Shown: positions 22,359 through 28,292, numbered from the stretch's first letter. The stretch: 30,076 nt of DNA from a virus (IMGVR_UViG_3300042691_015359:1-30076), one strand, 5' to 3'. Program-made: numbers and translations. Notes: generated from the letters alone by a model not told the origin.

Positions 22359-22540
22359 AGTTCATCCTCTTCTATTGCGTAGGCCCATCCGTCGCGCACG
22401 ATGCGTTCGGCGGCGGCTTCGGCGTGGTTAATGTCGATATAGCGCGCGGCGCAGGCCTCGCAGGTGGTGGTCTTACCATCAGCGGCGAGATAGGCCTCGC
22501 CGTCTTCGGGGTTCCATAGGGTCACAATGTAGGTGTGCAT
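22355..22540 (-). CDS. Small hypothetical protein with CxxC
   Basis: The product has 61 residues. MHTYIVTLWNPEDGEAYLAA, then TTTCEACAARYIDINHAEAA, and an acidic end. One CEAC pair (residues 27-30) may bind metal with another molecule or be redox active; a second pair is absent. The start follows the upstream stop by 3 bases, with GGAG across the junction. A 14-base junction GCATGGGTTAGGCC at 22537-22550 is repeated exactly at 24247-24260. Function unknown. Confidence 0.7.
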   Translation of the reverse strand: MHTYIVTLWNPEDGEAYLAADGKTTTCEACAARYIDINHAEAAAERIVRDGWAYAIEEDEL

Positions 22541-22543
22541 GGG

Positions 22544-22798
22544 TTAGGCCTCCCAGCCGTCCATAGCGTGATAGATAGCGCTCACGCTGTAGGGCGCGCC
22601 GTCAGGCGTGCGCGGTGTGGGCGTGCCATAATCGGCGCTTGTCAGGGCGCGCAGGAACGCCTTAGCCGCGCGCTTGCGGGAGCCGCCAGCCGCGCGCAGC
22701 CATGACAGGCCGGAGCGGTAAAGGTTTTCATCATTATTGAGCCACAGGCTCACGTTCCAGTGGTTCCAATTGCGGTGTCCGTTGTAAGGATTGTTCAT
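22544..22798 (-). CDS. Small hypothetical protein, YNGHxNWNHWNVSLWLNND type
   Basis: The product has 84 residues. The opening NPYNGHRNWNHWNVSLWLNN is a recognisable motif seen in many phage and bacterial small proteins of the form YNGY-xN-x-ETW-x-V-x-LW-x-xND (DUF7249-like, from memory). The middle (SRKRAAKAFLRALT) is basic and helical, and the C-terminus ends AIYHAMDGWEA. No enzymatic residues are evident. It is preceded by AGCAATGAC and a weak AGGA-like site. Function unknown. Confidence 0.72.
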   Translation of the reverse strand: MNNPYNGHRNWNHWNVSLWLNNDENLYRSGLSWLRAAGGSRKRAAKAFLRALTSADYGTPTPRTPDGAPYSVSAIYHAMDGWEA

Positions 22799-22831
22799 GT
22801 CATTGCTCCATATCAGGCACTAGCGCCAATG

Positions 22832-22857
22832 CTGCCACGGACGCGCGCCCGTGGCAG
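22832..22857. promoter_or_regulatory. Hairpin after the clamp-like gene
   Basis: CTGCCACGG (22832-22840) pairs perfectly with CCGTGGCAG (22849-22857), loop of 8 bases, in the 73-base gap between the clamp-like gene and the next minus-strand gene. No U-run on either strand follows. It may stabilise the 3' end or partly reduce read-through. Confidence 0.6.
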
Positions 22858-22871
22858 TGAGGGCGTTAGTG

Positions 22872-23459
22872 TCAGCCCGCCATGGCCGATCGGGCGGCCC
22901 ACGCGTCGCACGGATCCGTGTGCCCCGATCGGATCGGCATCAGCACGGCGAAAGCATCATCGCAGGTGGGGAAAGTCACGCCAGCCGGGCCTTCGCCGTT
23001 ATGGTGGATATGCGCGGGCAGGACAGGCTTGCCCCGGCCAAACAGGATCTCGCCAATCTTGCCCATGTCGGAGACGTAGGCGGGATTGAATTGCGCCGTT
23101 TCACCGGACAGTTCGGTCGGCACCACGCGACGCCATTCAGGGAAAGTGCCGTCAACGGACTGGCAGGCAATGTCGCCCACGTGAGCCGGGCTTATGCCGA
23201 TCAGGTCCGCCTTGAAGCCTGTCAGCGCGCGCTTTATAGCAGCATAGGGCAGGATCCAGCCGTCAAACGCAGGAACGTCGCTAACGTCGATCGCGCCACA
23301 AAACAGGCGGTGCCCGTCGGTCGAAACAAGAAAACCCTTGGGATCCACGTAAACGCCGTTCAGGTAATACCGCGCTTGTTCGGTCGACGCGCAAACAAGC
23401 GCGGCCTTCAGCATGGCGGCCGGGACTGCAATCGAATTCGGGTGGGCAATGTCGGTCAT
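22872..23459 (-). CDS. Sliding-clamp (DnaN/beta)-like processivity factor, compact
   Basis: The product has 195 residues. RYYLNGVYVD (residues 30-39) and VSTDGHRLF (45-53) match the RYYLNG...ATDGHRL signature in domain II of bacterial beta clamps; WILPYAAIKRAL follows as in DnaN, and FAVLMPIR near the C-terminus resembles the VMPMRL end of domain III. At about half the length of DnaN (366) it appears to keep a reduced two-domain version. Clamps tether polymerase to DNA; here it would serve the family A polymerase. It could instead compete with the host clamp. AAAGGAAA precedes the ATG. Three-domain geometry cannot be judged from sequence. Confidence 0.75.
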   Translation of the reverse strand: MTDIAHPNSIAVPAAMLKAALVCASTEQARYYLNGVYVDPKGFLVSTDGHRLFCGAIDVSDVPAFDGWILPYAAIKRALTGFKADLIGISPAHVGDIACQSVDGTFPEWRRVVPTELSGETAQFNPAYVSDMGKIGEILFGRGKPVLPAHIHHNGEGPAGVTFPTCDDAFAVLMPIRSGHTDPCDAWAARSAMAG

Positions 23460-23474
23460 GGTGTCGTTTCCTTT

Positions 23475-23494
23475 ACTGTAGTGGACTGTAGTGG
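23475..23494. repeat. Tandem 10-bp repeat upstream of the clamp-like gene
   Basis: ACTGTAGTGG occurs twice in direct succession, followed by a degenerate third unit (ATTGTGGCGG). A 10-bp period puts each unit on the same DNA face. It lies 15 to 35 bases upstream of the clamp-like start codon, where a regulator could bind. Confidence 0.7.
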
Positions 23495-23504
23495 ATTGTG
23501 GCGG

Positions 23505-23534
23505 CGGATCCGGGCGATTGCGCGCCCGGATCCG
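23505..23534. promoter_or_regulatory. 12-bp GC-rich hairpin upstream of the clamp-like gene
   Basis: CGGATCCGGGCG (23505-23516) pairs perfectly with CGCCCGGATCCG (23523-23534), loop of 6 bases. It lies between the stop of the gene at 23547-23750 and the clamp-like start. It lacks a U-run, so attenuation or RNA processing is more likely than full termination. It overlaps the 24-bp direct repeat at 23527-23550. Confidence 0.62.
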
Positions 23535-23550
23535 GTCGATCGGCCGTCAC
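23527..23550. repeat. 24-bp direct repeat, copy 1 (gene 3' junction)
   Basis: The sequence from CGGATCCGGTCG to ATCGGCCGTCAC is identical at 23777-23800. In both copies, on the minus strand, the stop codon TGA of a small gene lies at the edge of the repeat. The centre contains a CGATCG palindrome. Confidence 0.85.
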
Positions 23551-23750
23551 CAGTTATAATGGCCGTTCAGCAAATTGTGGCGGCCGTTTAAGATATGCTC
23601 GGGCGCTTTGCGCCCGGCACGGTCATATGCGGCAATCTTATCTGTCAGGCGATTGTATGCCGCCGCTAGCGGTGCAGTGACGGTGACGCCGTTCCAAAGC
23701 CGTTCCCCGGCCGTGATGTAGTGCAGCATATTTGCGTTAGTGTCGGTCAT
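23547..23750 (-). CDS. Small hypothetical protein
   Basis: The product has 67 residues from ATG 23750, with GGGAG upstream. MTDTNANMLHYITAGERLWN is followed by a helical part (APLAAAYNRLTDKIAAYDRA) and an Asn/His-rich end (NGRHNLLNGHYNW). No family is recognised. Its leader (AACTGGGAGCAACTG before CATGACCG) is nearly identical to that of the next upstream gene, and its stop lies in the 24-bp repeat. Confidence 0.68.
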   Translation of the reverse strand: MTDTNANMLHYITAGERLWNGVTVTAPLAAAYNRLTDKIAAYDRAGRKAPEHILNGRHNLLNGHYNW

Positions 23751-23773
23751 GGCAGTTGCTCCCAGTTGAGGTT
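23743..23773. repeat. 31-bp leader repeat, copy 1
   Basis: The stretch covering start codon, ribosome site and leader of the gene at 23547-23750 recurs at 23966-23996 with a single difference. On the plus strand it starts TCGGTCATG and ends CCCAGTTGAGGTT. It carries the GGGAG ribosome site on the minus strand. Confidence 0.85.
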
Positions 23774-23776
23774 TAG

Positions 23777-23800
23777 CGGATCCGGTCGATCGGCCGTCAC
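23777..23800. repeat. 24-bp direct repeat, copy 2 (gene 3' junction)
   Basis: Identical to 23527-23550, 250 bases away. Here it contains the TGA stop of the gene at 23797-23973. Confidence 0.85.
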
Positions 23801-23973
23801 ATGCCGCGCGCTTGCATTTCGGCATTGACGGCGGCCCATGCAGCCATATCGCGCGGCGGTGCGTTTTCTTCGCTATCGCGGCCGTAGAGCCACCAATAGC
23901 CCTTAAGCGCGTCGGATCCCATGCGCGCGAAACGGTCGGTGTAGAATTCTAGCCACTGGTCGAAATCGGTCAT
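23797..23973 (-). CDS. 58-residue hypothetical protein, aromatic-rich
   Basis: The gene is bounded by a leader repeat at its start and the 24-bp repeat at its stop. The product begins MTDFDQWLEFYTDRFARMGS, continues DALKGYWWLYGRDSEENAPP and ends in a helix with ARGM. It is rich in Trp and Tyr and slightly acidic. GGGAG lies upstream of the ATG. No known family. It is just under common gene length cut-offs. Confidence 0.62.
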   Translation of the reverse strand: MTDFDQWLEFYTDRFARMGSDALKGYWWLYGRDSEENAPPRDMAAWAAVNAEMQARGM

Positions 23974-23996
23974 GTCAGTTGCTCCCAGTTGAGGTT
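23966..23996. repeat. 31-bp leader repeat, copy 2
   Basis: Second copy of the leader described at 23743-23773 (30 of 31 bases identical), in front of the gene at 23797-23973. Confidence 0.85.
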
Positions 23997-24156
23997 AAAA
24001 ATTCCACGGCGTCGCGCCGTGGGCCTTAGCGACGGCGCGCGCCTCGCGCTTGCCAGCCACCTTGATGCCGATCGCCAGCCAAGCGCGTTGACCGTTGACG
24101 GTTTGCGCGATGCAAACCGTGGGCTGCTTGCCGGTGGTGTAGTGCGCTTCAGTCAT
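23995..24156 (-). CDS. 53-residue basic hypothetical protein
   Basis: The protein reads MTEAHYTTGKQPTVCIAQTV, NGQRAWLAIGIKVAGKREAR, then AVAKAHGATPWNF. Two or three strands followed by a basic helix suggest a tiny nucleic-acid-binding fold. The ATG has AGGAGCAAAC upstream, a good site. The TAA stop lies at the edge of the leader repeat of the next gene. Function unknown. Confidence 0.62.
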   Translation of the reverse strand: MTEAHYTTGKQPTVCIAQTVNGQRAWLAIGIKVAGKREARAVAKAHGATPWNF

Positions 24157-24178
24157 ATCGTTTGCTCCTGCATTGGGT

Positions 24179-24250
24179 TTAGTTGGTGCGATACGCGGCG
24201 ACGAAACACATCGCCGCGATCACAAGGATGATGAAGGCTTCAAAGGGCAT
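24179..24250 (-). CDS. 23-residue hydrophobic micropeptide
   Basis: The protein reads MPFEAFIILVIAAMCFVAAY plus RTN: one membrane helix with a basic end. It fills the gap between two supported genes, starting 3 bases after the upstream stop. The ribosome site is weak. Its start junction shares 14 identical bases with 22537-22550. Real expression is uncertain. Confidence 0.4.
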   Translation of the reverse strand: MPFEAFIILVIAAMCFVAAYRTN

Positions 24251-24253
24251 GGG

Positions 24254-24460
24254 TTAGGCCCACGGCTCGATCTGCATTACGCGATTGCAGGCGGTGTAAA
24301 AATCCGCGCAGCGCGGATTGAGCGCGTCAATCTCAAGGTCGATGACATTGAACATGGAACGCGCCAGCGCGATTGCGTCCGCCAGCGTGTCGGCGCTGGC
24401 GATATGGTTGCGGCGCAGGTTAGGGCCGATACCGAACGTTTCGATAATTTCGTATGTCAT
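24254..24460 (-). CDS. Small hypothetical protein, first gene of the minus-strand operon
   Basis: The product has 68 residues. MTYEIIETFGIGPNLRRNHI is followed by an alpha-helical part with ASADTLADAIALARSMF and a C-terminal NPRCADFYTACNRVMQIEPW. The start is preceded by GGAGCACCTGTC, a ribosome site at normal distance. As the first gene behind the TTGACA promoter it should be expressed early and strongly. No family recognised. Confidence 0.7.
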   Translation of the reverse strand: MTYEIIETFGIGPNLRRNHIASADTLADAIALARSMFNVIDLEIDALNPRCADFYTACNRVMQIEPWA

Positions 24461-24493
24461 GACAGGTGCTCCGTGCTGTTGTTGTTGAACCCT

Positions 24494-24522
24494 CTAATGA
24501 ACCCTCAAACCTACCTTGTCAA
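24494..24522 (-). promoter_or_regulatory. Sigma-70-type promoter for the minus-strand small-gene operon
   Basis: On the minus strand, a perfect TTGACA (complement of 24517-24522) is followed after 17 bases by CATTAG (complement of 24494-24499). It lies 34 bases before the first start codon of the operon. The -10 is imperfect, but the position and -35 are very good, so host RNA polymerase probably starts here early in infection. Confidence 0.7.
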
Positions 24523-24575
24523 CATAAAAAATGTGACAGAAAGAGAAAAAAGAGCGCTTGCCAGCGCCGCGCAGG

Positions 24576-24607
24576 TTTGATAAAGCGACAGCCGTCGCTT
24601 TATCAAA
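24576..24607. terminator. Perfect 14-bp hairpin (terminator-like or origin element)
   Basis: TTTGATAAAGCGAC (24576-24589) pairs perfectly with GTCGCTTTATCAAA (24594-24607), loop AGCC. The stem ends in A/T pairs, giving a short A/U flank on both sides. It lies just upstream of the leftward promoter. It may block transcription entering the early promoter, or act as a structured element of an origin. Confidence 0.55.
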
Positions 24608-24683
24608 AAGCGGTTGGGCAATCCTAGGCTATCAAAAATCGAGAATTGCCCAGAATTACCCATGGTTGTCGCACAATCTGTTT

Positions 24684-24709
24684 CCTTACTTACACGAGTG
24701 TAAATAAGG
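24684..24709. promoter_or_regulatory. Operator-like palindrome
   Basis: CCTTACTTACAC, a GA spacer and GTGTAAATAAGG form a 12-bp inverted repeat with one mismatch. The size and symmetry are those of a dimeric repressor or activator binding site. No repressor gene is recognised in the window, so a host regulator is possible. Confidence 0.55.
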
Positions 24710-25097
24710 CGAACCCTTAATAGGCGTTCTAGGCAAAATTCGCGGTCATGGCGCGGGGCCTAGTTGCCTAGGGAAAATGCGTTCGCGGCCAAGGGGATCA
24801 CTAGCTAATAGGCTATATTGGTTATTAGAAAGATATTCAGCTAGGGTTTCTGTATTATTGAGAATGGTTCTTAAGTAGGAATTTGGGGCAGTTAAAAACG
24901 GATGACCCAGATTGCCCAGATGACCCAGCGCCCGCCCCGCTCCCCGCGCATTTTGCCCTCGCGTTTGCGTTCACGCTATGTTCCTTATTGAAATAATGTT
25001 GCGCGGTCTGGCCGGGCGCGTTGATGTGCCCGCGCATCGCGCGCCAGCCGAATATATCCACGCACAATAGCCCAGAACGCCCAGCCGAAAGGTCAAC

Positions 25098-25132
25098 GCA
25101 AAATGCTGCGTTGCAGCAAAATGCTGCGCTGC
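25098..25132. repeat. Two tandem copies of a 17-base unit (18-base period)
   Basis: GCAAAATGCTGCGTTGC (25098-25114) is followed by GCAAAATGCTGCGCTGC (25116-25132), with one difference. Each unit contains GCAAAATGC, a small palindrome. This may be an iteron-like binding site. Confidence 0.75.
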
Positions 25133-25268
25133 GAAAAGCTGGAGGGGGAGGGGGGTGGGGCCGACGGGCGCGTGATTGTCACGGGCACGGACCGCAAACA
25201 ATTTTTTATTTTTTAAAAAATCCTGTCCCATCCCGACAAGTCGCATGGCTTTACGGTATAGGAGCAAC

Positions 25269-25346
25269 ATGGTGCGACGCTCCAGCGCATCCATGTCGGG
25301 GGGGCCGGGCGGCGCAATCGGGGGCGCCGTCCGGCACTTGCCCTAG
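25269..25346 (+). CDS. Possible 25-residue leader ORF before terminase
   Basis: ATG 25269 has AGGAG at 4 bases' distance, the best ribosome site in the area. The frame reads MVRRSSASMSGGPGGAIGGA and stops at TAG 25344-25346, which overlaps an in-frame GTG (25346) of the terminase small-subunit frame. It could couple ribosomes into terminase. However CCGACA-18-TATAGG (25233-25262) reads as a promoter whose -10 overlaps this ribosome site, so the two readings compete. Product function, if any, unknown. Confidence 0.35.
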   Translation: MVRRSSASMSGGPGGAIGGAVRHLP

Positions 25347-25372
25347 TGCACGAAACATATTATCGTGCGGCC

Positions 25373-25876
25373 ATGACCTTCTACTCACTGCCGTTCACGC
25401 CCGAGCGCGTCGAAGCCACCGAGGCGCGGCTAGAGGCGATCTATGAGGCCGCGCGTTATGGCCTGAAGGGCGACAGCCTCGCGCTCAAGGCTGGCCTCAC
25501 CCCGGCGCAGTATCGCCGGCTGGCGGAGTTTGACCCGCTGGTCGAGATGGCGGAACTCAAGGGCCGCGCTGACGGTGAATACATGGCGGCCAAGACGCTG
25601 TACGACGCTGCGCAAGACGGCGACGCCAAGGCCGCGCTTGACATCCTCAAGCACAGCCATGGCTGGGTCGCCAAGCAGCAGATCGACGTCAACGTAGACC
25701 AGCAGATTTCCGTCATCGGCGCGCTGGAGCGCGCGCAGACCCGCGTCATCGAGGGGTTGTATACGGAACTGCCCCCGCACCAGTTAGAGGACAACACCAG
25801 TGCAGCAGCCGATTTACAGCCCGCAAGACGAAATGGAGTTGATGGCGCGGCTGTGGTCCCCGACGATCAAGGATGA
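25373..25876 (+). CDS. Terminase small subunit
   Basis: The product has 167 residues from ATG 25373 (176 from GTG 25346). It begins TFYSLPFTPERVEATEARLE, followed by a helix-turn-helix-like region (AARYGLKGDSLALKAGLTPA, then QYRRLAEFDP) for DNA recognition, a helical centre (GEYMAAKTLYDAAQDGDAKA) and KHSHGWVAKQQIDVNVDQQI before the end. This order is usual for small terminase subunits that bind phage DNA and start packaging. It precedes and overlaps the large subunit by 77 bases. ATG 25373 fits the usual SLPFT start, but lacks a ribosome site; a TATTAT at 25358 could give a leaderless message. Confidence 0.82.
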   Translation: MTFYSLPFTPERVEATEARLEAIYEAARYGLKGDSLALKAGLTPAQYRRLAEFDPLVEMAELKGRADGEYMAAKTLYDAAQDGDAKAALDILKHSHGWVAKQQIDVNVDQQISVIGALERAQTRVIEGLYTELPPHQLEDNTSAAADLQPARRNGVDGAAVVPDDQG

Positions 25877-27335
25877 CCCGCTCGCGTTCGTGCTGCTGGC
25901 CTTCCCGTGGCGCGAGAAAGGCACACCGCTGGAGCACTTCGAGGGACCGCGCAAATGGCAGCGGCGCATCCTCGCAGACATCCGCGACCACATCCGTGAG
26001 AACAACGGCCGCGTGGATTTCGACGTGTTCCGCGAAGCGGTCGCGTCCGGCCGCGGGATCGGCAAGTCGGCTCTCGTCTCGTGGCTGGTCATCTGGATGC
26101 TGACCACGCGCATCGGCTCGACGACCATCGTGTCGGCCAACTCCGAGGCGCAGCTACGCTCGGTCACATGGGCGGAAATTACCAAGTGGCTGGCGATGTC
26201 GCTCAACAGCCACTGGTTCGAGATCGCCGCAACGCGCATCATGCCGGCCAAGTGGCTGACGGAGATCGTCGAGCGCGACCTCAAGAAAGGCACGCGCTAC
26301 TGGTCGGTCGAGGGCCGTCTGTGGTCGGAAGAGAACCCTGACGCCTACGCCGGGGTGCACAACTTCGACGGCGTCATGCTGATGTTCGACGAAGCCAGCG
26401 GTATCCCCGACAGCATCTGGTCGGTCGCAGACGGCTTCTTCACCGAGAACACGCCGCACCGCTTCCATCTGGCCTTCTCCAACCCCCGCCGCAACACGGG
26501 GTACTTCTACGAGACGTTCAACTCCAAGCGGGCGTTCTGGCGCACGCGCAACATCGACGCGCGCGACGTAGAGGGCACCGACAAGAACCTCTACCAGCGC
26601 ATTATCGACGAGTACGGCGCGGACAGCTATCAGGCCAACGTCGAGGTCTACGGCAACTTTCCGTCGGAAGGCGACGACCAGTTCATCGCCGTCAACGTGG
26701 TGGACGACGCCATGCGCCGGCCCAAGCACAAGGATGAGAGCGCGCCGATCACTGTCGGCGTCGATCCGGCGCGGTTCGGCTCGGACGCCACCGTCATCGC
26801 CGTGCGGCAGGGGCGCGACATCATCGCGCTGAAGCGCCACCGGGGCGCAGACACGATGGAAGTGGTCGGACACGTCATCGACGCCATCGAGGAGTACAAA
26901 CCGGCGCTCGTGTGCATCGACGAGGGCGGTCTGGGCGCTGGCGTCGTGGACCGTCTCAAGGAGCAGCGCTACAAGATCAGGGGCGTCAACTTCGGCAACA
27001 AGGCGCAAAAGCAACTGATGTACGGCAACAAGCGCGCCGAGATGTGGGGCGCCATGCGCGACTGGCTCAAAGACGCCTCGATCCCTGAAGATCGCTTCCT
27101 GAAGACCGACCTGATCGGCCCGCGCATCAAGCCGGACAGCAAGGGCACGCTTTTTCTCGAAAGCAAGAAGGATATGAAGGCCCGCGGGCTGGCCTCGCCC
27201 GACGCCGCCGACGCTATCGCGCTCACATTCGCCTTTCCGGTGGCATCCCGCGAGTATCGCGGCGACCGCGTTGACAGAAAACCCGTCCGAGGGTATTCTT
27301 CGGCCGGTGTATCTACAAGTTGGATGGGCAGCTAA
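25800..27335 (+). CDS. Terminase large subunit (ATPase-nuclease)
   Basis: The product has 511 residues from GTG 25800, with GAGG upstream. The ATPase has Walker A GRGIGKS (84-90) and Walker B LMFDEAS (194-200; D197, E198). The RNase H-like nuclease has D322 in VGVDPARFGSDATVI, D374 in CIDEGGLGAGVVDR and an acidic pair in SPDAADAI (468-471). It pumps DNA into the head through portal and cuts it. All functional residues are present and the length is normal. Its 5' end overlaps the small subunit in another frame by 77 bases, longer than usual. Confidence 0.95.
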   Translation: MQQPIYSPQDEMELMARLWSPTIKDDPLAFVLLAFPWREKGTPLEHFEGPRKWQRRILADIRDHIRENNGRVDFDVFREAVASGRGIGKSALVSWLVIWMLTTRIGSTTIVSANSEAQLRSVTWAEITKWLAMSLNSHWFEIAATRIMPAKWLTEIVERDLKKGTRYWSVEGRLWSEENPDAYAGVHNFDGVMLMFDEASGIPDSIWSVADGFFTENTPHRFHLAFSNPRRNTGYFYETFNSKRAFWRTRNIDARDVEGTDKNLYQRIIDEYGADSYQANVEVYGNFPSEGDDQFIAVNVVDDAMRRPKHKDESAPITVGVDPARFGSDATVIAVRQGRDIIALKRHRGADTMEVVGHVIDAIEEYKPALVCIDEGGLGAGVVDRLKEQRYKIRGVNFGNKAQKQLMYGNKRAEMWGAMRDWLKDASIPEDRFLKTDLIGPRIKPDSKGTLFLESKKDMKARGLASPDAADAIALTFAFPVASREYRGDRVDRKPVRGYSSAGVSTSWMGS

Positions 27336-27338
27336 AGC

Positions 27339-27605
27339 ATGGCCGACAAGCGCAAGTCAGTGTCGCTGGCCGTCGGGCGCGGCGAAAAGCTGCCCGTATC
27401 CAAGGGCGCGGGGCTGACGGCCAAGGGCCGGGCCAAGTATAACGCCGCCACGGGCAGCAAACTCAAGGCGCCGGCGCCCAACCCCAAGACCAAGGCCGAT
27501 GCGGCCCGTAAGAAGTCGTTTTGCGCCCGTATGGGCGCCGTTGCAGCCAAGGCCAAGGACGGCGAACGCGCCCGTGCCAGCCTCAAGCGGTGGAAATGCT
27601 CATGA
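27339..27605 (+). CDS. DUF6321-like small basic phage protein
   Basis: The product has 88 residues: VSLAVGRGEKLPVSKGAGLT, AKGRAKYNAATGSKLKAPAP, then KSFCARMGAV and an end SLKRWKCS. The KGAGLTAKGRAKYN...GSKLKAPAP...KKSFCARM order is characteristic of a small conserved phage family (DUF6321 as I recall it). Very Lys/Arg/Ala-rich; probably nucleic-acid or capsid bound. No enzymatic function known. It follows terminase by 3 bases and its stop overlaps the next ATG. Confidence 0.8.
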   Translation: MADKRKSVSLAVGRGEKLPVSKGAGLTAKGRAKYNAATGSKLKAPAPNPKTKADAARKKSFCARMGAVAAKAKDGERARASLKRWKCS

Positions 27606-28147
27606 CGGCTAAAATAGCCATCATTCGCTCCGACGGGTTGCGGACCTGTTCTAAATGCGGTTCGGCGCACCCGCCGACATATGAGCATTTTTTTAAGCAT
27701 TCGCAGCGTTCGGACGGGCTTCATTCGTGGTGTAAGCCTTGCTGCAAAGAAGGTAACCGGCGCTCGCTCGAAAAGGCGCAATCGTCTGTAGAAGGCCGAG
27801 CAAAAGCCATGCTGCGCAATTGCCAAAATAGCGCGGAAAAGCGTGGTCAGGTTTGTGAACTTACAGTCGAAAGTTTTAGGCGGATGTGGGACGCGCAAAG
27901 CGGCGTATGCGCCTATACAGGGTGTGAAATGTCGCTGCGGCCGGGCGCTAACGACACTATGTCGATTGAGCGTATCGACAGTTCTCTTGGGTACATAGAA
28001 GATAATTGCGTGCTTGTTTGCGCTGCGGTAAACAGAATGAAGTCCGACTTACCGGCTACCGATTTTTATGAGTTTTGCCGCGACGTAGTCCGTTGGCTTG
28101 GCGATGACCAAGGCGAACTTGCAGTGGATTGGAAGCGAGATGGCTAA
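27602..28147 (+). CDS. HNH homing endonuclease with zinc-finger N-terminus
   Basis: The product has 181 residues. C16-x2-C19 and C44-x2-C47 (TCSKCG; WCKPCC) form an N-terminal zinc finger; C103 and C108 (GVCAYTGCEM) a second metal pair; the catalytic part is SIERIDSSLGYIEDNCVLVC plus AAVNRMKSDL (121-150), the RIDs...GY...DN...NRMKS pattern of this HNH group. Codons are clearly less GC-rich than those of terminase (for example TTT and GTT). It is inserted between two tiny basic phage genes using overlaps at both ends (ATGA; 8 bases), so it disturbs neither. Confidence 0.88.
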   Translation: MTAKIAIIRSDGLRTCSKCGSAHPPTYEHFFKHSQRSDGLHSWCKPCCKEGNRRSLEKAQSSVEGRAKAMLRNCQNSAEKRGQVCELTVESFRRMWDAQSGVCAYTGCEMSLRPGANDTMSIERIDSSLGYIEDNCVLVCAAVNRMKSDLPATDFYEFCRDVVRWLGDDQGELAVDWKRDG

Positions 28148-28292
28148 AAAAGGATTATACGCTGCAATTCACGCCAAACGCGAGCGCATCAAGGCCGGAT
28201 CGGGCGAAAAAATGCGCAAACCGGGCGCTAAGGGCGCGCCGACCGCCAAAGCGTTCAAAGACAGCGCCAAAACCGCCAAGAAAGGCAAGTAA
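28140..28292 (+). CDS. Small lysine-rich conserved phage protein
   Basis: The product has 50 residues: MAKKGLYAAIHAKRERIKAG, SGEKMRKPGAKGAPTAKAFK, then DSAKTAKKGK. The GLYA-x-I-x-AKR-x-RI-x-AGSGEKMRKPG-x-KGAPTA pattern is well known from short proteins near terminase genes in many phages. Function unknown; strongly basic, with a likely helical start and disordered end. The start overlaps the upstream homing endonuclease by 8 bases. Confidence 0.8.
   Translation: MAKKGLYAAIHAKRERIKAGSGEKMRKPGAKGAPTAKAFKDSAKTAKKGK

Larger units (their letters stand above)
24523..25268. other. Control region without a convincing gene, possible origin/operator zone
   Basis: No open frame here has both a normal start and gene-like composition. 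The first half is AT-rich and the second GC-rich. It contains a 14-bp perfect hairpin (24576-24607), an operator-like palindrome (24684-24709), repeated TTGCCCAGA/GACCCAG motifs (about 24644-24660 and 24903-24932), an 18-bp-period repeat (25098-25132) and an A/T run (25200-25221). It lies between the leftward early operon and the rightward packaging operon, a common place for a phage replication origin and promoters. Confidence 0.55.

Noticed and set aside
22909-22920. CACGGATCCGTG palindrome as an operator
   Set aside because: It lies within the coding sequence of the clamp-like gene in a region where GGATCC recurs by chance or composition; nothing ties it to regulation.
24855-25067. 70-residue minus-strand frame in the control region
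   Set aside because: Starts with TTG without ribosome site, Ser/Gly-rich and of no known pattern; not enough to call a gene.
24461-25372. Search for a tRNA or CRISPR array in the gene-free region
   Set aside because: No cloverleaf with T-loop-like GTTCRA and no regularly spaced repeats with unique spacers were found.
25021-25446. 141-residue plus-strand frame in the control region
   Set aside because: Non-ATG start, low-complexity glycine run, and extension into the terminase small subunit in another frame argue against it.
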